From assembly GCA_016297165.1 (NCBI GenBank), contig JAEDHF010000001.1, forward strand, positions 1-64,000: a stretch of 64,000 nucleotides of DNA, written 5' to 3'. This DNA is from Oscillospiraceae bacterium (GTDB lineage: Bacteria > Bacillota > Clostridia > Oscillospirales > Ruminococcaceae). Below the pieces are notes generated by a model. The model made no database searches and was not told the DNA's origin. It saw only the letters and a list, made by a program, of their open reading frames with translations. The position numbers were made by a program, and so were the translations under genes. Of the stretch, positions 26,283 to 35,245 are shown one piece after another. The first letter of the stretch is position 1. The number at the start of each line of letters is the position of its first letter.

Positions 26283-26760
26283 ATTGTTTCAACATAATAT
26301 CAGTACTCAAAAAAACCCATAAACAAGCCCTTTTTTAACAGTTTCCACATACTTTTCAACTGTTCATAGGGTAATTTACCCCGAAAAAACCTCTTTTTCA
26401 ACACTTTCAACAGAAAAACCTGTTGAAATCTTGAATATTACAGCTTGTTATATTTATAACATAAATTTTCTATTACAATACGTATATTTAATCTTATAAT
26501 TTAATTTTTGTAGAGTCTGTAAATCCTATTGTTTATGGGCTTTTTAAGGTGTTAGAAAATTGAGTGTATATCCGAACGGTATATGTATAAATTAACAATA
26601 GATTTTTTCCTTGGAAAAATATGGTTTTGGTTGAAAGATTTATCTGCTTTAGTATGAGAAACACCCTTTATAATGCAATATATTAACAGTTTCAACGAAC
26701 TTTTCAACAATTATCCCCTGCGACAGGTTTAAAATCTCCGACTTTTCAACATTTTCAACA
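26283..26760. other. oriC: Candidate replication origin: TTTTCAACA cluster beyond recF/remB
   Basis: This 480-bp AT-rich gene-free stretch has four exact TTTTCAACA 9-mers (26395, 26701, 26743, 26752). Close relatives are GTTTCAACA (26286), GTTTCCACA (26341), TTTTCAACT (26353) and CTTTCAACA (26404). They differ at two positions from the textbook DnaA box TTATCCACA. The density and place beside the dnaN-recF block argue for DnaA binding. The middle (26430-26680) is very AT-rich and could unwind. Confidence 0.6.
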
Positions 26761-26850
26761 ATATAAATTATTTTCAGTCTGATTAAGTTACAGTTAGGTG
26801 ACAATAATACAAGCAGTAATATAAACAGAAAGGAAAATACCGAAATAAAT

Positions 26851-27105
26851 ATGCGTGGAGTAAATAAGCTAGTACTTGAAATAAAATCCGACGGAGAATA
26901 TTTTGAAAAGGCGCTCCTTTTCTTAAAGCCGGATAAGAAGGACCTGCCCCAGAAGGAAATAACCGACGGCGCAGAACGCCTCCTTCAGAAAATAAATGCA
27001 AAAAATACCCCGAAGAACCATAGCCTTGTTCCTGCCCTTATCGGGTTAATAACCGGCTCAGCCCTTTCCTGGGGTATTGTTTTTCTTATCGGAATTATAC
27101 CGTAG
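26851..27105 (+). CDS. Small membrane protein next to the origin (84 aa)
   Basis: A charged N-terminal region (VLEIKSDGEYFEKALLFLKP, then a Lys/Asp-rich helix) is followed by one C-terminal hydrophobic helix (ALIGLITGSALSWGIVFLIG). A GAAAGGA site lies about 15 nt before the ATG, which is long. It converges with remB and overlaps its 3' end by 48 bp, so either this end or the remB tail may be shorter. No family recognised. Confidence 0.5.
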   Translation: MRGVNKLVLEIKSDGEYFEKALLFLKPDKKDLPQKEITDGAERLLQKINAKNTPKNHSLVPALIGLITGSALSWGIVFLIGIIP

Positions 27106-27324
27106 CTTAAGGGTATCAACGCTTACGTTGCTTATATATACCATATCCGTGCATACTATTATACTTTTAGGCATATCAAGGGAAACGTAGTATATTTTAC
27201 CGCTTTTCTGGCATTTCGAAAGATACTCGTTCATATATTTCTGAACCGTAACCTTTTCTATGTCAAAAATTCCTACTATGTCCTTTTTATGAACAGTAAC
27301 ATCGCTGCCTAAATGTATATACAT
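27058..27324 (-). CDS. remB: RemB-like extracellular-matrix regulator family protein (DUF370)
   Basis: An 88-residue protein with the RemB/YaaB start (MYIHLGSDVTVHKKDIVGIF) and a strand-rich body. It begins 2 nt after recF, exactly as yaaB/remB follows recF in Bacillus, which supports the name. RemA/RemB proteins regulate matrix and biofilm genes in Bacillus; a role here is inferred from family only. The C-terminal tail after about residue 78 is Lys/Asn-rich and overlaps the convergent small gene. Confidence 0.85.
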   Translation of the reverse strand: MYIHLGSDVTVHKKDIVGIFDIEKVTVQKYMNEYLSKCQKSGKIYYVSLDMPKSIIVCTDMVYISNVSVDTLKLRYNSDKKNNTPGKG

Positions 27325-27326
27325 AT

Positions 27327-28463
27327 TTACACCTTAATCTCCGAAAAGCTTCCCTTTTCAACTCTCCAGACCTTCCCCGAAGCCAGTTCCTTTATATCAG
27401 AAATATTACAGGAAGTAATAAAAGTCTGAAAATTATCTATATGATTAGTTATAAAGGCTCTTCTGTCCCGATCCAGCTCGCTTAATACATCGTCAAGAAT
27501 AATAATCGGAACATCTCCGCTCTTTTCGTATATCATTCTTGCCTCCGCTAACTTAAGAGAAACGGCAATACTTCTTATCTGACCCTGTGACGCAAAATCC
27601 TTTGAGGGTATATTATCTATAAAGAATGAGATATCGTCCCTGTGAGCTCCTACTACCGTATATTTCATTTTAAGCTCTTTTTCGAAGGTTTCCCGGAGCT
27701 TATTCCGATAGGTTTCATACATAAGCTCCCAGTCCTCGGCAGTATATGATATATCCTCCATAACCGAGCTTTCGTATCGCATAGTAAGCTTTTCGTCGGA
27801 TTTATTTATCCTGCCGTAAAAATCGGCTGCATAAGCGGAAAGAGTACTGAAATATTTAAGCCGCCCGCACATTACGTTAACCCCAAGCTTAGCAAGGGTA
27901 TCGTTCCAGCTTTCAAGCATATCAGAGGAATAATCCCTGTCATAGCCCGAAAGGTTATAGAGAAGATTATTTTTCTGTCGTAATGCCTTATTGTATTCAT
28001 AAATCTTTGAATTATGAACACGGTTTATCATATTTGAGACAAAATCAATATAATCCCGTCTTTTTTCGGGATTTCCCTTAACAATATATAAATCCTCGGG
28101 TATAAAAATTACATATCTTAACGCTCCGTATAATTCTTCTGCACTTTTCATTTCAAGTCCGTTAAAGGTTAACTTGAAATTACTGCCCTTCTGGGTATAA
28201 ATAATAAGGTTATCCTTATCGGGCAGGCTATCGAAGCTGAAAGTAAGCTCAAGACTTATTTCTTCGTTATTGCTGTTAAAGGGAATAAGCTCGGCTGCCT
28301 TAGGGTTACGGAAGCTTTTTCCGAAGCATAGAGAAACAGCCTCGCAGATATTGGTTTTTCCCTGGGCATTACTGCCCGTAAAGATATTTATTCTTTTATC
28401 GAAGGAAAATTCTGCGTAGGCTATATTTCTGAAATTCTTTACCGTAAGGGATTTTATTATCAT
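27327..28463 (-). CDS. recF: DNA replication/repair protein RecF
   Basis: A 378-residue SMC-like ATPase with Walker A GSNAQGKTN, signature region FASQGQIRSIAVSLKLAEA and Walker B IIILDDVLSELD. RecF loads RecA at gaps through RecOR; recR is on the other side of dnaA. Its first codons overlap the yaaA stop by 4 nt and remB follows after 2 nt, the conserved origin-operon order. Confidence 0.96.
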   Translation of the reverse strand: MIIKSLTVKNFRNIAYAEFSFDKRINIFTGSNAQGKTNICEAVSLCFGKSFRNPKAAELIPFNSNNEEISLELTFSFDSLPDKDNLIIYTQKGSNFKLTFNGLEMKSAEELYGALRYVIFIPEDLYIVKGNPEKRRDYIDFVSNMINRVHNSKIYEYNKALRQKNNLLYNLSGYDRDYSSDMLESWNDTLAKLGVNVMCGRLKYFSTLSAYAADFYGRINKSDEKLTMRYESSVMEDISYTAEDWELMYETYRNKLRETFEKELKMKYTVVGAHRDDISFFIDNIPSKDFASQGQIRSIAVSLKLAEARMIYEKSGDVPIIILDDVLSELDRDRRAFITNHIDNFQTFITSCNISDIKELASGKVWRVEKGSFSEIKV

Positions 28464-28690
28464 TCTTCAATCAAACAGATATATTCCTCTGTTTCCTCTT
28501 CAAAATTAACGGTTACCCTATCCTTATTATAGAGCTTTTTTCCCCTCATCATACAAACCTCGCCGTTAACCTCGACGATTCCGTCGGTAATCATAAGCTT
28601 TGCCATGCCGCCGGTTTCGGCAATATTTGCAAATTTAAGAAACTGTTCCAGTTTTATAAAAGGGGGAGCTACTTTTATTTCTGTTGCCAT
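28460..28690 (-). CDS. yaaA: S4-domain RNA-binding protein YaaA
   Basis: A 76-residue S4-like protein (IKLEQFLKFANIAETGGMAK, then GIVEVNGEVCMMRGKKLYN). In Bacillus-type origins it lies between dnaN and recF, as here, and is thought to bind rRNA or help ribosome assembly. A MITE separates it from dnaN. Confidence 0.9.
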   Translation of the reverse strand: MATEIKVAPPFIKLEQFLKFANIAETGGMAKLMITDGIVEVNGEVCMMRGKKLYNKDRVTVNFEEETEEYICLIEE

Positions 28691-28752
28691 TTTTTATATC
28701 CTTATATTTCTCTTAAATTATTAAAGTTTTCGCCAAGCCTTTTTCAAAAGGA

Positions 28753-28990
28753 TTTAAGGCAACACCGCACAAAGACCGCCTAACGGCTTTGTGCACGCCT
28801 TACTTGCATCTTTTCCGTCATATTGCACCAAAGCTTCTTGAAATACGTGGTCTCCCCCTGCGGGGGAGGTGTCACGAAGTGACAGAGGGGCTGACCGACA
28901 GACCAGTATTCCTGCGTCACTTTGATACAATCTGACGAAAAATCTGACTGCGCAATCCGCACGCAATCTTTGTGCGGTATTGCCTTAAAA
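28753..28990. mobile_element. MITE-like element between dnaN and yaaA
   Basis: The 238-bp element has near-identical inverted ends: TTTAAGGCAACACCGCACAA at the left and the reverse complement TTTTAAGGCAATACCGCACA at the right (about 20 of 21 bp). It has no open frame of note. A second hairpin lies inside (CCCCCTGCGGGGG). Remnants of its end occur at 48476-48490, 60904-60941 and 62226-62245. It is probably mobilised in trans by a transposase not in this window. Confidence 0.8.
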
Positions 28991-29001
28991 TTCTTGAATT
29001 C

Positions 29002-30105
29002 TTACTTGTTTCTTACGGGAAGAACTATTCCGACAAAGCTTTCTCCATCAAGAGGCTTAATTCTTATGGGAGAGAGCGGACCTGTAAACTGAAGTTTTAC
29101 CTCGTCGCATTCGCTGTTTCTGAGGGCGTCTATCATATACTTAGCGTTAAAGGCAATTTCAAGCTTTTCGCCGCCGTACTTTATAGCGAAATTATCGCTC
29201 ATTTTACCTAAAGAGGTTTTTATCTCAATATCAAGGTTATCATTATCGAAGGTACAGATAACGGGACATTTATATCTTTCGGTATTTAGGAGTAAGGTTC
29301 TGTCTAAGGACTGGGCAAACTCCGAGGCCTTAACAATAGCGGTAGATTTTTCCTCAAAATTCATAATTCTGTCGTAATCTATAAAATTACCCTCGAGAAG
29401 ACGGGAAATTATCATATAATCGTCCTTGGAGAAGCAGATCTGATTTCTGTCGATACAGATAGCTACCTTTTTATCGTTACTTTCATCGGATAACATTCTC
29501 ATAAGCTCGCCTAAAGTTTTCGACGGAACAACGAAATCTATATCGTTATATTCTACCGGCTCAACCCTTTTAGCCATTCTTACGCCGTCAACGGATACAA
29601 CGCTTAATACGTTATCCTCAATATGGAATTTGCTGCCCATGTGTACCGGCTTTATATCGGTAGTAGCGATAGCGTGGAAGGTCTGTCTTATCATGCTTTT
29701 AAGAATATGCTCGTCGATATAGAAGGTTATATCGTTTCTTAACTCCGGAATATTAGGATACTGGTCGCCGCTTACGCCCACAACGTTAAATACCACAGAG
29801 CCGGAACGAAGAGTAATATTTCCGCTCTTATCGGTAGAAATATCTACTGCACCGGCAGGCATTTTCCTTATCATTTCTCCGAAAATCTTGGCGTTTACTA
29901 CTATTTCACCCTCTTCTTCGGCAGTAGTTGGCGATACCTTACATTTTATTCCCATTTCGAGGTCATAGCCAGTAACGGTAATAACCCCTTCCTTAAGGTT
30001 TATAAGTACGCCTTCGAGAGCAGGAATAGGCGAACGGGATGAGCTTGCCTTTGATGCATTAACCAAAGCGTCGGATAAGGTATTTCTGTCCATTGAAAAT
30101 TTCAT
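29002..30105 (-). CDS. dnaN: DNA polymerase III beta clamp
   Basis: The 367-residue clamp starts at MKFSMDRNTL behind AAGGAGAAG; the frame upstream is not coding. Three domain repeats of the clamp are recognisable, including the C-terminal GPLSPIRIKPLDGE ligand-groove segment. It encircles DNA and tethers polymerase. It follows dnaA after a 286-bp space that holds DnaA-box-like motifs. Confidence 0.97.
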   Translation of the reverse strand: MKFSMDRNTLSDALVNASKASSSRSPIPALEGVLINLKEGVITVTGYDLEMGIKCKVSPTTAEEEGEIVVNAKIFGEMIRKMPAGAVDISTDKSGNITLRSGSVVFNVVGVSGDQYPNIPELRNDITFYIDEHILKSMIRQTFHAIATTDIKPVHMGSKFHIEDNVLSVVSVDGVRMAKRVEPVEYNDIDFVVPSKTLGELMRMLSDESNDKKVAICIDRNQICFSKDDYMIISRLLEGNFIDYDRIMNFEEKSTAIVKASEFAQSLDRTLLLNTERYKCPVICTFDNDNLDIEIKTSLGKMSDNFAIKYGGEKLEIAFNAKYMIDALRNSECDEVKLQFTGPLSPIRIKPLDGESFVGIVLPVRNK

Positions 30106-30226
30106 AGTAAGGGCTTCTCCTTTTTTAATAAAATAAAGTAGTAAATAAAGAAAATTAAAATTCAGAAAAAACAAAAAACAAAACAAATAAAATATATTTT
30201 AGTAATAGTAATAGGGACGGGTAAAC

Positions 30227-30381
30227 TGTTGAAAACTTCCTTTTTTCCCTCTAATATGCAGTTTTTCCATTTAAAAACTAAGTGGATAAAAAATGTAAAG
30301 TGTTAAAAGAATTTTCAACAATTTTAACATTAAACTTTTCATTTTCAACTGCTAATAAAAAGTTGAAAATTTCGTGGAAAA
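30227..30381. other. Second TTTTCAACA cluster, between dnaA and dnaN
   Basis: The dnaA-dnaN space has TTTTCAACA in both directions (TGTTGAAAA at 30227, TTTTCAACA at 30312). Variants are TTTTCAACT (30342), AGTTGAAAA (30361) and CGTGGAAAA (30373), with one near-classical box AGTGGATAA (30291). Together with 26283-26760 it suggests a bipartite origin or dnaA-operon autoregulation. Confidence 0.6.
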
Positions 30382-30391
30382 TTTCAGCACA

Positions 30392-31777
30392 TTAAGAGTT
30401 AAGATTTCCTATATTTTTAATAAGGTCATCAACGGTTGCACGGTAGGAGCTGTCCTTTTGCATTACCTTTTTTACCTTATTTGTGGCATATACTACGGTA
30501 GAATGATCTCTGCCGCCGAATTCCTTACCGATAGAGGTACAGCTAAGGTTAGTTACCTTACTTATAACGTACATGGCAACCTGTCTTGCGGTAGAAACCT
30601 GTGCATTTCTGTTCTGGGAACGGATTTCTTCGGGAGAAACGCTGAAGATATGGCTTACCTCGTTAATTACCTTTTCTACGGTTACCGGAATAGGCTGATG
30701 CTCGGTCATAACCTCTCTTATTATGTTCTGTGCCATCATAAGGGTGGGGGTGCTGTCGGTAAGGGTTGTAATAGCGTTCATTTTAACGATAGCGCCCTCA
30801 ATCTGACGGATATTGTTCTTAAGCTTGTCCGCCATATATTCCATAACATTATTTGGTATCTTAAGATTTAAAAGCTCTGCCTTTCTCTTAATGATAGCCA
30901 GTCTTGTTTCAAATTCGGGAGGAGTAATATCCGCTAAAAGACCCCATTCGAAACGGGTAATAAGTCTTGTTTCAATATCGTTAATTTCCTTCGGGGGACG
31001 GTCGGAGGTTAAGATTATGTGCTTTCCTGCCCTATGTAATTCCTCGAAGGTATGGAAAAGCTCGTTTTGTGACTCCTTTTTTCCTGCGAAGAACTGAACG
31101 TCGTCAACAAGAAACATATCCGCACTTCTGTATTTATGCTTAAAATCCTCGGTAGTATATGTTCTTACGCTGTTAATGAACTCATTTACGAAGGTTTCTG
31201 CCGAAACATATACTATATTATATTCGGGGTGTCTCATTGATACCTCATTCTTTACCGCACAAAGAAGATGAGTTTTTCCGAGACCGGGCTGGCTGTAGAT
31301 ATAAAGGGGGTTATAGTTCTCGAGCTGCTTACCCTGAGCGATTGCCTTGCAGGCTGCAGAAGCGAGACGATTACTTTCTCCTACAATAAAGGTATCGAAG
31401 GTATGCTTATAGTTACTGTTATTTTCCTTATTCTTCATATCTATGAAACGGGGGTCATAGGTCGGGTCGGGAATAGGGTCAACTATTCTTATAATATCAA
31501 CGTTTTCGTCGTTAGCCAGTACGTTTTCATAGTTATTTTCTTCCGAAAGATACTCTATTTCAACGTCGAAGCCCAGCACTTCCTTTAAATTTGTTTTAAG
31601 AAGCTGGTCAAAATGGGTCTGTACCATATCCTTTACATAATCGTTGGCGATAAACAGAGTAACCTTATTATTATTCAGCTTAACGGGTTTTATCGGGTCA
31701 ATCCATAAGGAACGTGCGGTATCAGTAATATCAAGCTGTTTTTTCATAAGCTCGAAAATATCGCTGAATGAGTTCAT
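30392..31777 (-). CDS. dnaA: Chromosomal replication initiator DnaA
   Basis: The 461-residue protein has the four-domain layout: N-terminal helicase-contact domain, a short linker, an AAA+ domain (Walker A SQPGLGKTH, Walker B FLVDDVQFF, sensor SDRPPKEI) and a DNA-binding domain with GGRDHSTV at 421-428. The minor-groove arm reads RSQNRNAQVSTARQVAMYV, where Bacillus and E. coli have a basic residue at the RNAQ Ala. It has its own promoter at 31824-31852 and a GGAAGGA site. Confidence 0.98.
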   Translation of the reverse strand: MNSFSDIFELMKKQLDITDTARSLWIDPIKPVKLNNNKVTLFIANDYVKDMVQTHFDQLLKTNLKEVLGFDVEIEYLSEENNYENVLANDENVDIIRIVDPIPDPTYDPRFIDMKNKENNSNYKHTFDTFIVGESNRLASAACKAIAQGKQLENYNPLYIYSQPGLGKTHLLCAVKNEVSMRHPEYNIVYVSAETFVNEFINSVRTYTTEDFKHKYRSADMFLVDDVQFFAGKKESQNELFHTFEELHRAGKHIILTSDRPPKEINDIETRLITRFEWGLLADITPPEFETRLAIIKRKAELLNLKIPNNVMEYMADKLKNNIRQIEGAIVKMNAITTLTDSTPTLMMAQNIIREVMTEHQPIPVTVEKVINEVSHIFSVSPEEIRSQNRNAQVSTARQVAMYVISKVTNLSCTSIGKEFGGRDHSTVVYATNKVKKVMQKDSSYRATVDDLIKNIGNLNS

Positions 31778-31823
31778 TTAGTTCAATCCTTCCATTTCAA
31801 TAATAGTGATGATACTTAAATTC

Positions 31824-31852
31824 ATTTTATCACAAAACAGGCTATATTGCAA
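31824..31852 (-). promoter_or_regulatory. dnaA promoter
   Basis: TTGCAA (31852-31847) and TAAAAT (31829-31824) are 17 bp apart on the minus strand, 47 bp ahead of the dnaA ATG. Confidence 0.65.
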
Positions 31853-31967
31853 GTAAAAACAGCATAATTTTTAACAGCTTATTTTGTCTATATCATCCTA
31901 TATATATTCTACATCATTATGTATGGACATAAAAGGACATAGCAGGACAAAAATTATGTGAAAGGGC

Positions 31968-31996
31968 TTGATTTTTTTAAGTAAATAGTTTATAAT
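31968..31996 (+). promoter_or_regulatory. Promoter of the SRP RNA gene
   Basis: TTGATT (31968-31973) and TATAAT (31991-31996) are 17 bp apart, about 10 bp before the predicted RNA start. Confidence 0.8.
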
Positions 31997-32003
31997 ATCA
32001 TAG

Positions 32004-32136
32004 AAGCTCTTGAATATGAACACAGACCCTGTGCAAGGTCGTGTTGTGAACCATGTCAGGCGGGGAACCGAGCAGCATTAAGCAAATTTCGTCCTGTGCT
32101 CAGCAAGCCTGTGTTCATAATCAAGGGCTTTGTTTT
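32004..32136 (+). ncRNA. ffs: Signal recognition particle RNA (small bacterial type)
   Basis: The apical domain carries the SRP signature CAGG-CGG-GGAA-CCG-AGCAG (GGAA tetraloop, from 32057), which binds Ffh. The 5' and 3' ends form a long stem (GCTCTTGAATATGAACACAG with CTGTGTTCATAATCAAGGGC, 19 of 20 pairs). A T tract follows the closing stem. It targets membrane and secreted proteins to the Sec translocon. The gene lies before dnaX, a common place in Firmicutes. No Alu-type domain seems present. Confidence 0.9.
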
Positions 32137-32271
32137 TTCTGATATATTATATATAATAGTATATTTTTGGTTTACAGTTTGTTTATAGATTGCCAATAAA
32201 ACAAAATGAAAACCTTTTATTTTTCTTAATTAAGAAAGAACAGCAAAAAATAACAAAAAGGAGGTTTTAAT

Positions 32272-34047
32272 ATGTATCTTGCTTTATATCGGAAATACAG
32301 ACCTAAAACCTTTGATGACGTTATTTCCCAGGAACATATTACAACAACCTTAAAAAACCAGCTTAAAAACGGCCAGAATTCTCACGCCTACCTTTTTACC
32401 GGCTCAAGAGGAACAGGTAAAACCACCTGTTCGAAAATTCTCGCTAAGGCGGTTAACTGTCTTAATCCCGTTGACGGAAACCCCTGTCTAAAGTGTGAAG
32501 CCTGCCGTGCCATTGAGGAGGAAAGCTCCGACGTAACGGAAATTGACGCAGCCTCCAATAACGGCGTTGACTATGTCCGTGACCTTAAGGAGGAAGCGGT
32601 TTACGCTCCTATAAGCTGTAAATACCGTGTTTATATAATCGACGAGGTGCACATGCTTTCTACGGCGGCATTCAATGCCCTTTTAAAGCTTATTGAAGAG
32701 CCTCCGCCTCACGTTATCTTTATATTTGCAACAACGGAAACCCATAAGGTTCCCGCAACAATTCTGTCACGCTGTCAGCGTTTTGAATTCAGAAGAATTG
32801 ATATAAACGACAGTAAAAAACGACTTCTCGATATAGCGGAAAAGGAAAATGTTAAGCTTAGCGAGGACGCAGCCTTTCTTATCTCAAAAATAAGCGACGG
32901 CGGAATGAGAGACGCCCTTTCCCTTCTTGACCAATGTATTTCCGTAAGTGAAAATATAACCGCCGATGTGGTAAGGGAATGTGCAGGAATATCGGGCAGC
33001 GATTATCTTTTTGATATTTCGGAAAAAATTGAAAATCAGGATATTCCCTCTCTTTTAAAGATTCTTGACGAGATTAATTCCCGTTCGAAGAATATAAACC
33101 GACTTATTGAGGAGCTTATCGCTCATTATAGAATTTTAATGCTTTTAAAGGCAGGTGCCGATAATTCGGTAATAAGGGTTACCGACGAGGAGCTTAACCG
33201 TTATAGGTCAGCCGCCGAAAGCTATACTCTCGGCGAAATTATGAGATGTATCTCTATTTTAAGCGAATTTTTAGGCAGTATGGGTAGGGTTGTAAATCCT
33301 CTTTTACACGCTGAAATGTGCTTTATAAGGCTTGCGAGCCCTAAGCTTGATATAAACGAAGAGGGACTTAATACCCGTATTGATCTGATTGAAAAGAAGC
33401 TTGAAAAAATTTCCTCGGGTGAAATAAGTATTGCAGTAAATGCTCCTGCCGCCGAGGTAAAAAAAGAAGCAGTAACGGAAGAAATAAAAGAAGCCGACCC
33501 CTTCCCCGTGGAGGAAATACCTCTTCCCGACTATGCTCCCGTATATAATGAAAACGCTGTTCCCGAGGAAAAGCCTTTTGAGATAAAGCTGCCCTTTGAC
33601 GGTGAAAATATAAGCGAAATAAGGGCTGAAGCTCCAGTTGAAAGCGGCTCTGCCGAAACCTTAGGAGACGTTATAAAGGCAGTAAAGGAGCAGAAAAAGG
33701 AGACTCTCAATAATACTGCAGCCGCAGAAAGCAGCGAGGATTTCAAGACCTTAGAGGAATGGAACGAGATAATCGAAACTATCCCCTTCTCAATCAGAAT
33801 TCTCATAAGCGATACTACTGCAAAAATATGTGGTAATACTGTTCTTATCGAGGGCGGCAACCTTTCGGTAGGCTACGCTACGGGAGATTTCCGAAGAGAG
33901 GTCGAGGACGCAATTTCTAAGGCTTTAGGCAGAAAAATTGTTGTACAGGGAAAAAAAAACGTAAGACAGGCTATTGACCCAGACGAAAAGGTTAATGACT
34001 TTCTCGATTTCGCAAGAAGTCAGGGAGTTAACATAAAAGAAAACTGA
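32272..34047 (+). CDS. dnaX: DNA polymerase III subunit gamma/tau
   Basis: The 591-residue protein has Walker A GSRGTGKTT, a zinc-binding set CLNPVDGNPCLKCEAC, the DEVHML Walker B and sensor SRCQRFEF in an AAA+ clamp-loader domain (to about residue 370). An acidic Pro/Glu linker and a C-terminal tau-like domain that binds polymerase follow. Ribosome binding site AAGGAGG is strong. ybaB and recR follow within 20 nt, the classical dnaX-ybaB-recR cluster. I saw no clear frameshift site for a separate gamma form. Confidence 0.96.
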   Translation: MYLALYRKYRPKTFDDVISQEHITTTLKNQLKNGQNSHAYLFTGSRGTGKTTCSKILAKAVNCLNPVDGNPCLKCEACRAIEEESSDVTEIDAASNNGVDYVRDLKEEAVYAPISCKYRVYIIDEVHMLSTAAFNALLKLIEEPPPHVIFIFATTETHKVPATILSRCQRFEFRRIDINDSKKRLLDIAEKENVKLSEDAAFLISKISDGGMRDALSLLDQCISVSENITADVVRECAGISGSDYLFDISEKIENQDIPSLLKILDEINSRSKNINRLIEELIAHYRILMLLKAGADNSVIRVTDEELNRYRSAAESYTLGEIMRCISILSEFLGSMGRVVNPLLHAEMCFIRLASPKLDINEEGLNTRIDLIEKKLEKISSGEISIAVNAPAAEVKKEAVTEEIKEADPFPVEEIPLPDYAPVYNENAVPEEKPFEIKLPFDGENISEIRAEAPVESGSAETLGDVIKAVKEQKKETLNNTAAAESSEDFKTLEEWNEIIETIPFSIRILISDTTAKICGNTVLIEGGNLSVGYATGDFRREVEDAISKALGRKIVVQGKKNVRQAIDPDEKVNDFLDFARSQGVNIKEN

Positions 34048-34061
34048 AAGGAATTATAATT

Positions 34062-34412
34062 ATGAAAGCAAGATTACCTCAGGGATACCAGAATAAGGGT
34101 ATGGGAAATATGAACAATATGGTTCGCCAGGCTCAGAAGATGCAGGAGGATATCCAGGCTGTTCAGGAAAAGCTCGAACAGACAGAATTCACCGAGACAG
34201 CAGGCGGCGGAATGGTAGAGCTTACCATGACGGGCGGACGTGTACTGAAGTCCATTAAAATCAATCCCGAAATCGTGGATAAGGACGATATCGAAAGCTT
34301 ACAGGACGTTATCGTTGCAGGCGTAAACGCAATCATCACAAAGATTGACGACGAAAGCGCAAAGGAAATGGAAAAGGTAACAGGCGGCGTAAGCTTACCC
34401 GGTCTTTTCTGA
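34062..34412 (+). CDS. YbaB/EbfC family nucleoid-associated protein
   Basis: A 116-residue protein with the family pattern MQEDIQAVQEKLEQTEFTE, AGGGMVELTMTGGRVLKSI and C-terminal SLPGLF. YbaB binds DNA as a dimer and is nearly always encoded between dnaX and recR, as here. The first ~25 residues are Gly/Asn/Met-rich. Confidence 0.94.
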   Translation: MKARLPQGYQNKGMGNMNNMVRQAQKMQEDIQAVQEKLEQTEFTETAGGGMVELTMTGGRVLKSIKINPEIVDKDDIESLQDVIVAGVNAIITKIDDESAKEMEKVTGGVSLPGLF

Positions 34413-34418
34413 TAAGCT

Positions 34419-35018
34419 ATGTCGGAATATAACTCTTTACCTCTCGTTACCGCCGCTGAACAGTTCGCTAAGCTTCCCGGTATCGGTATGAAAACTGCCC
34501 AGCGCCTTGCGTATTTTATGCTGAATCAGCCTGCCGAGGACGTGGAAGAATTCTGCCAGGGGATACTTTCTGCCCGTAAAAGCGTTCATTGTTGCTCGGT
34601 CTGCCAGAATTTTACCGACGGTGAAATCTGCTCAATCTGTAACGACGACAGGCGTGACAAGAAGGTTATCTGTGTGGTTGAGGCGCCGAAGGACGTTTCC
34701 GCTCTCGAAAGAGCCGGCGGCTTTAACGGCATTTATCACGTTCTCCACGGTCTTCTCTCCCCTATGGATAATATCGGACCTAACGATATCCGTATTGCGG
34801 AGCTTATGAGACGGCTTTCGGGAGATATAGACGAGGTTATTATGGCGACAAATCCCACGGTTGAGGGGGAAGCTACCGCTTCCTACATAAGCCGTATGAT
34901 AAAGCCTATGAATATTAAGGTGACTCGTCTTGCCTACGGTCTTCCGGCAGGCTCCGCCCTTGAATACGCAGATGATGTAACTTTACAAAGGGCACTTGAA
35001 AACCGTAATGAATTGTAA
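34419..35018 (+). CDS. recR: Recombination mediator RecR
   Basis: The 199-residue protein has a helix-hairpin-helix (KLPGIGMKTAQRLAYFML), a four-Cys zinc finger (CCSVCQNFTDGEICSIC) and a Toprim segment (VICVVEAPKDVSALERAG, then ATNPTVEGEAT). RecR works with RecF/RecO to load RecA. It lies 6 nt after ybaB. Confidence 0.96.
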   Translation: MSEYNSLPLVTAAEQFAKLPGIGMKTAQRLAYFMLNQPAEDVEEFCQGILSARKSVHCCSVCQNFTDGEICSICNDDRRDKKVICVVEAPKDVSALERAGGFNGIYHVLHGLLSPMDNIGPNDIRIAELMRRLSGDIDEVIMATNPTVEGEATASYISRMIKPMNIKVTRLAYGLPAGSALEYADDVTLQRALENRNEL

Positions 35019-35050
35019 ATTGTTGCTGCCTTTTGGACTTTTCAGCAAAA

Positions 35051-35200
35051 ATTGAATAATGAATAACGAATAAAGAAGAATGAATAATAGTGGTATCGGC
35101 TTGCGCCGATTCTTTTGAAAATGTGATAATAAAGCCATTTTCTGACCCGTGCCCGTAGGGCACACCACAATTATTCACTATTCATTATTAACTGTTCATT
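35051..35200. repeat. Foldback repeat with TGAATAATGAATA arms
   Basis: The left end (TTGAATAATGAATAACGAAT) and the reverse complement of the right end (AATGAACAGTTAATAATGAA) are alike. Inside are the hairpins ATCGGC-TTGC-GCCGAT and GTGCCC-GTA-GGGCAC. It fills the recR-pgm space and codes for nothing evident. It looks like a dispersed non-autonomous element. Confidence 0.65.
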
Positions 35201-35236
35201 AAAAAAACCGCAGGAAATAAATCCTGCGGTTTTTTA
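35201..35236. terminator. Bidirectional terminator between recR and pgm
   Basis: The perfect stem CCGCAGG / CCTGCGG with an 8-nt loop is flanked by A7 on the left and T6 on the right, serving both converging genes. Confidence 0.9.
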
Positions 35237-35245
35237 TGTATATTA

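Noticed and set aside
26783..27001. 72-residue minus-strand frame opposite the origin-side small gene
   Set aside because: Low-complexity Tyr/Leu/Cys shadow without a start signal.
28754..28966. Two overlapping ~60-70-residue frames in the dnaN-yaaA space
   Set aside because: Both lie inside the MITE and have no ribosome binding site.
31778..31967. DnaA boxes directly upstream of dnaA
   Set aside because: TTATCACAA at 31827 is only partly similar and single; the clusters are elsewhere.
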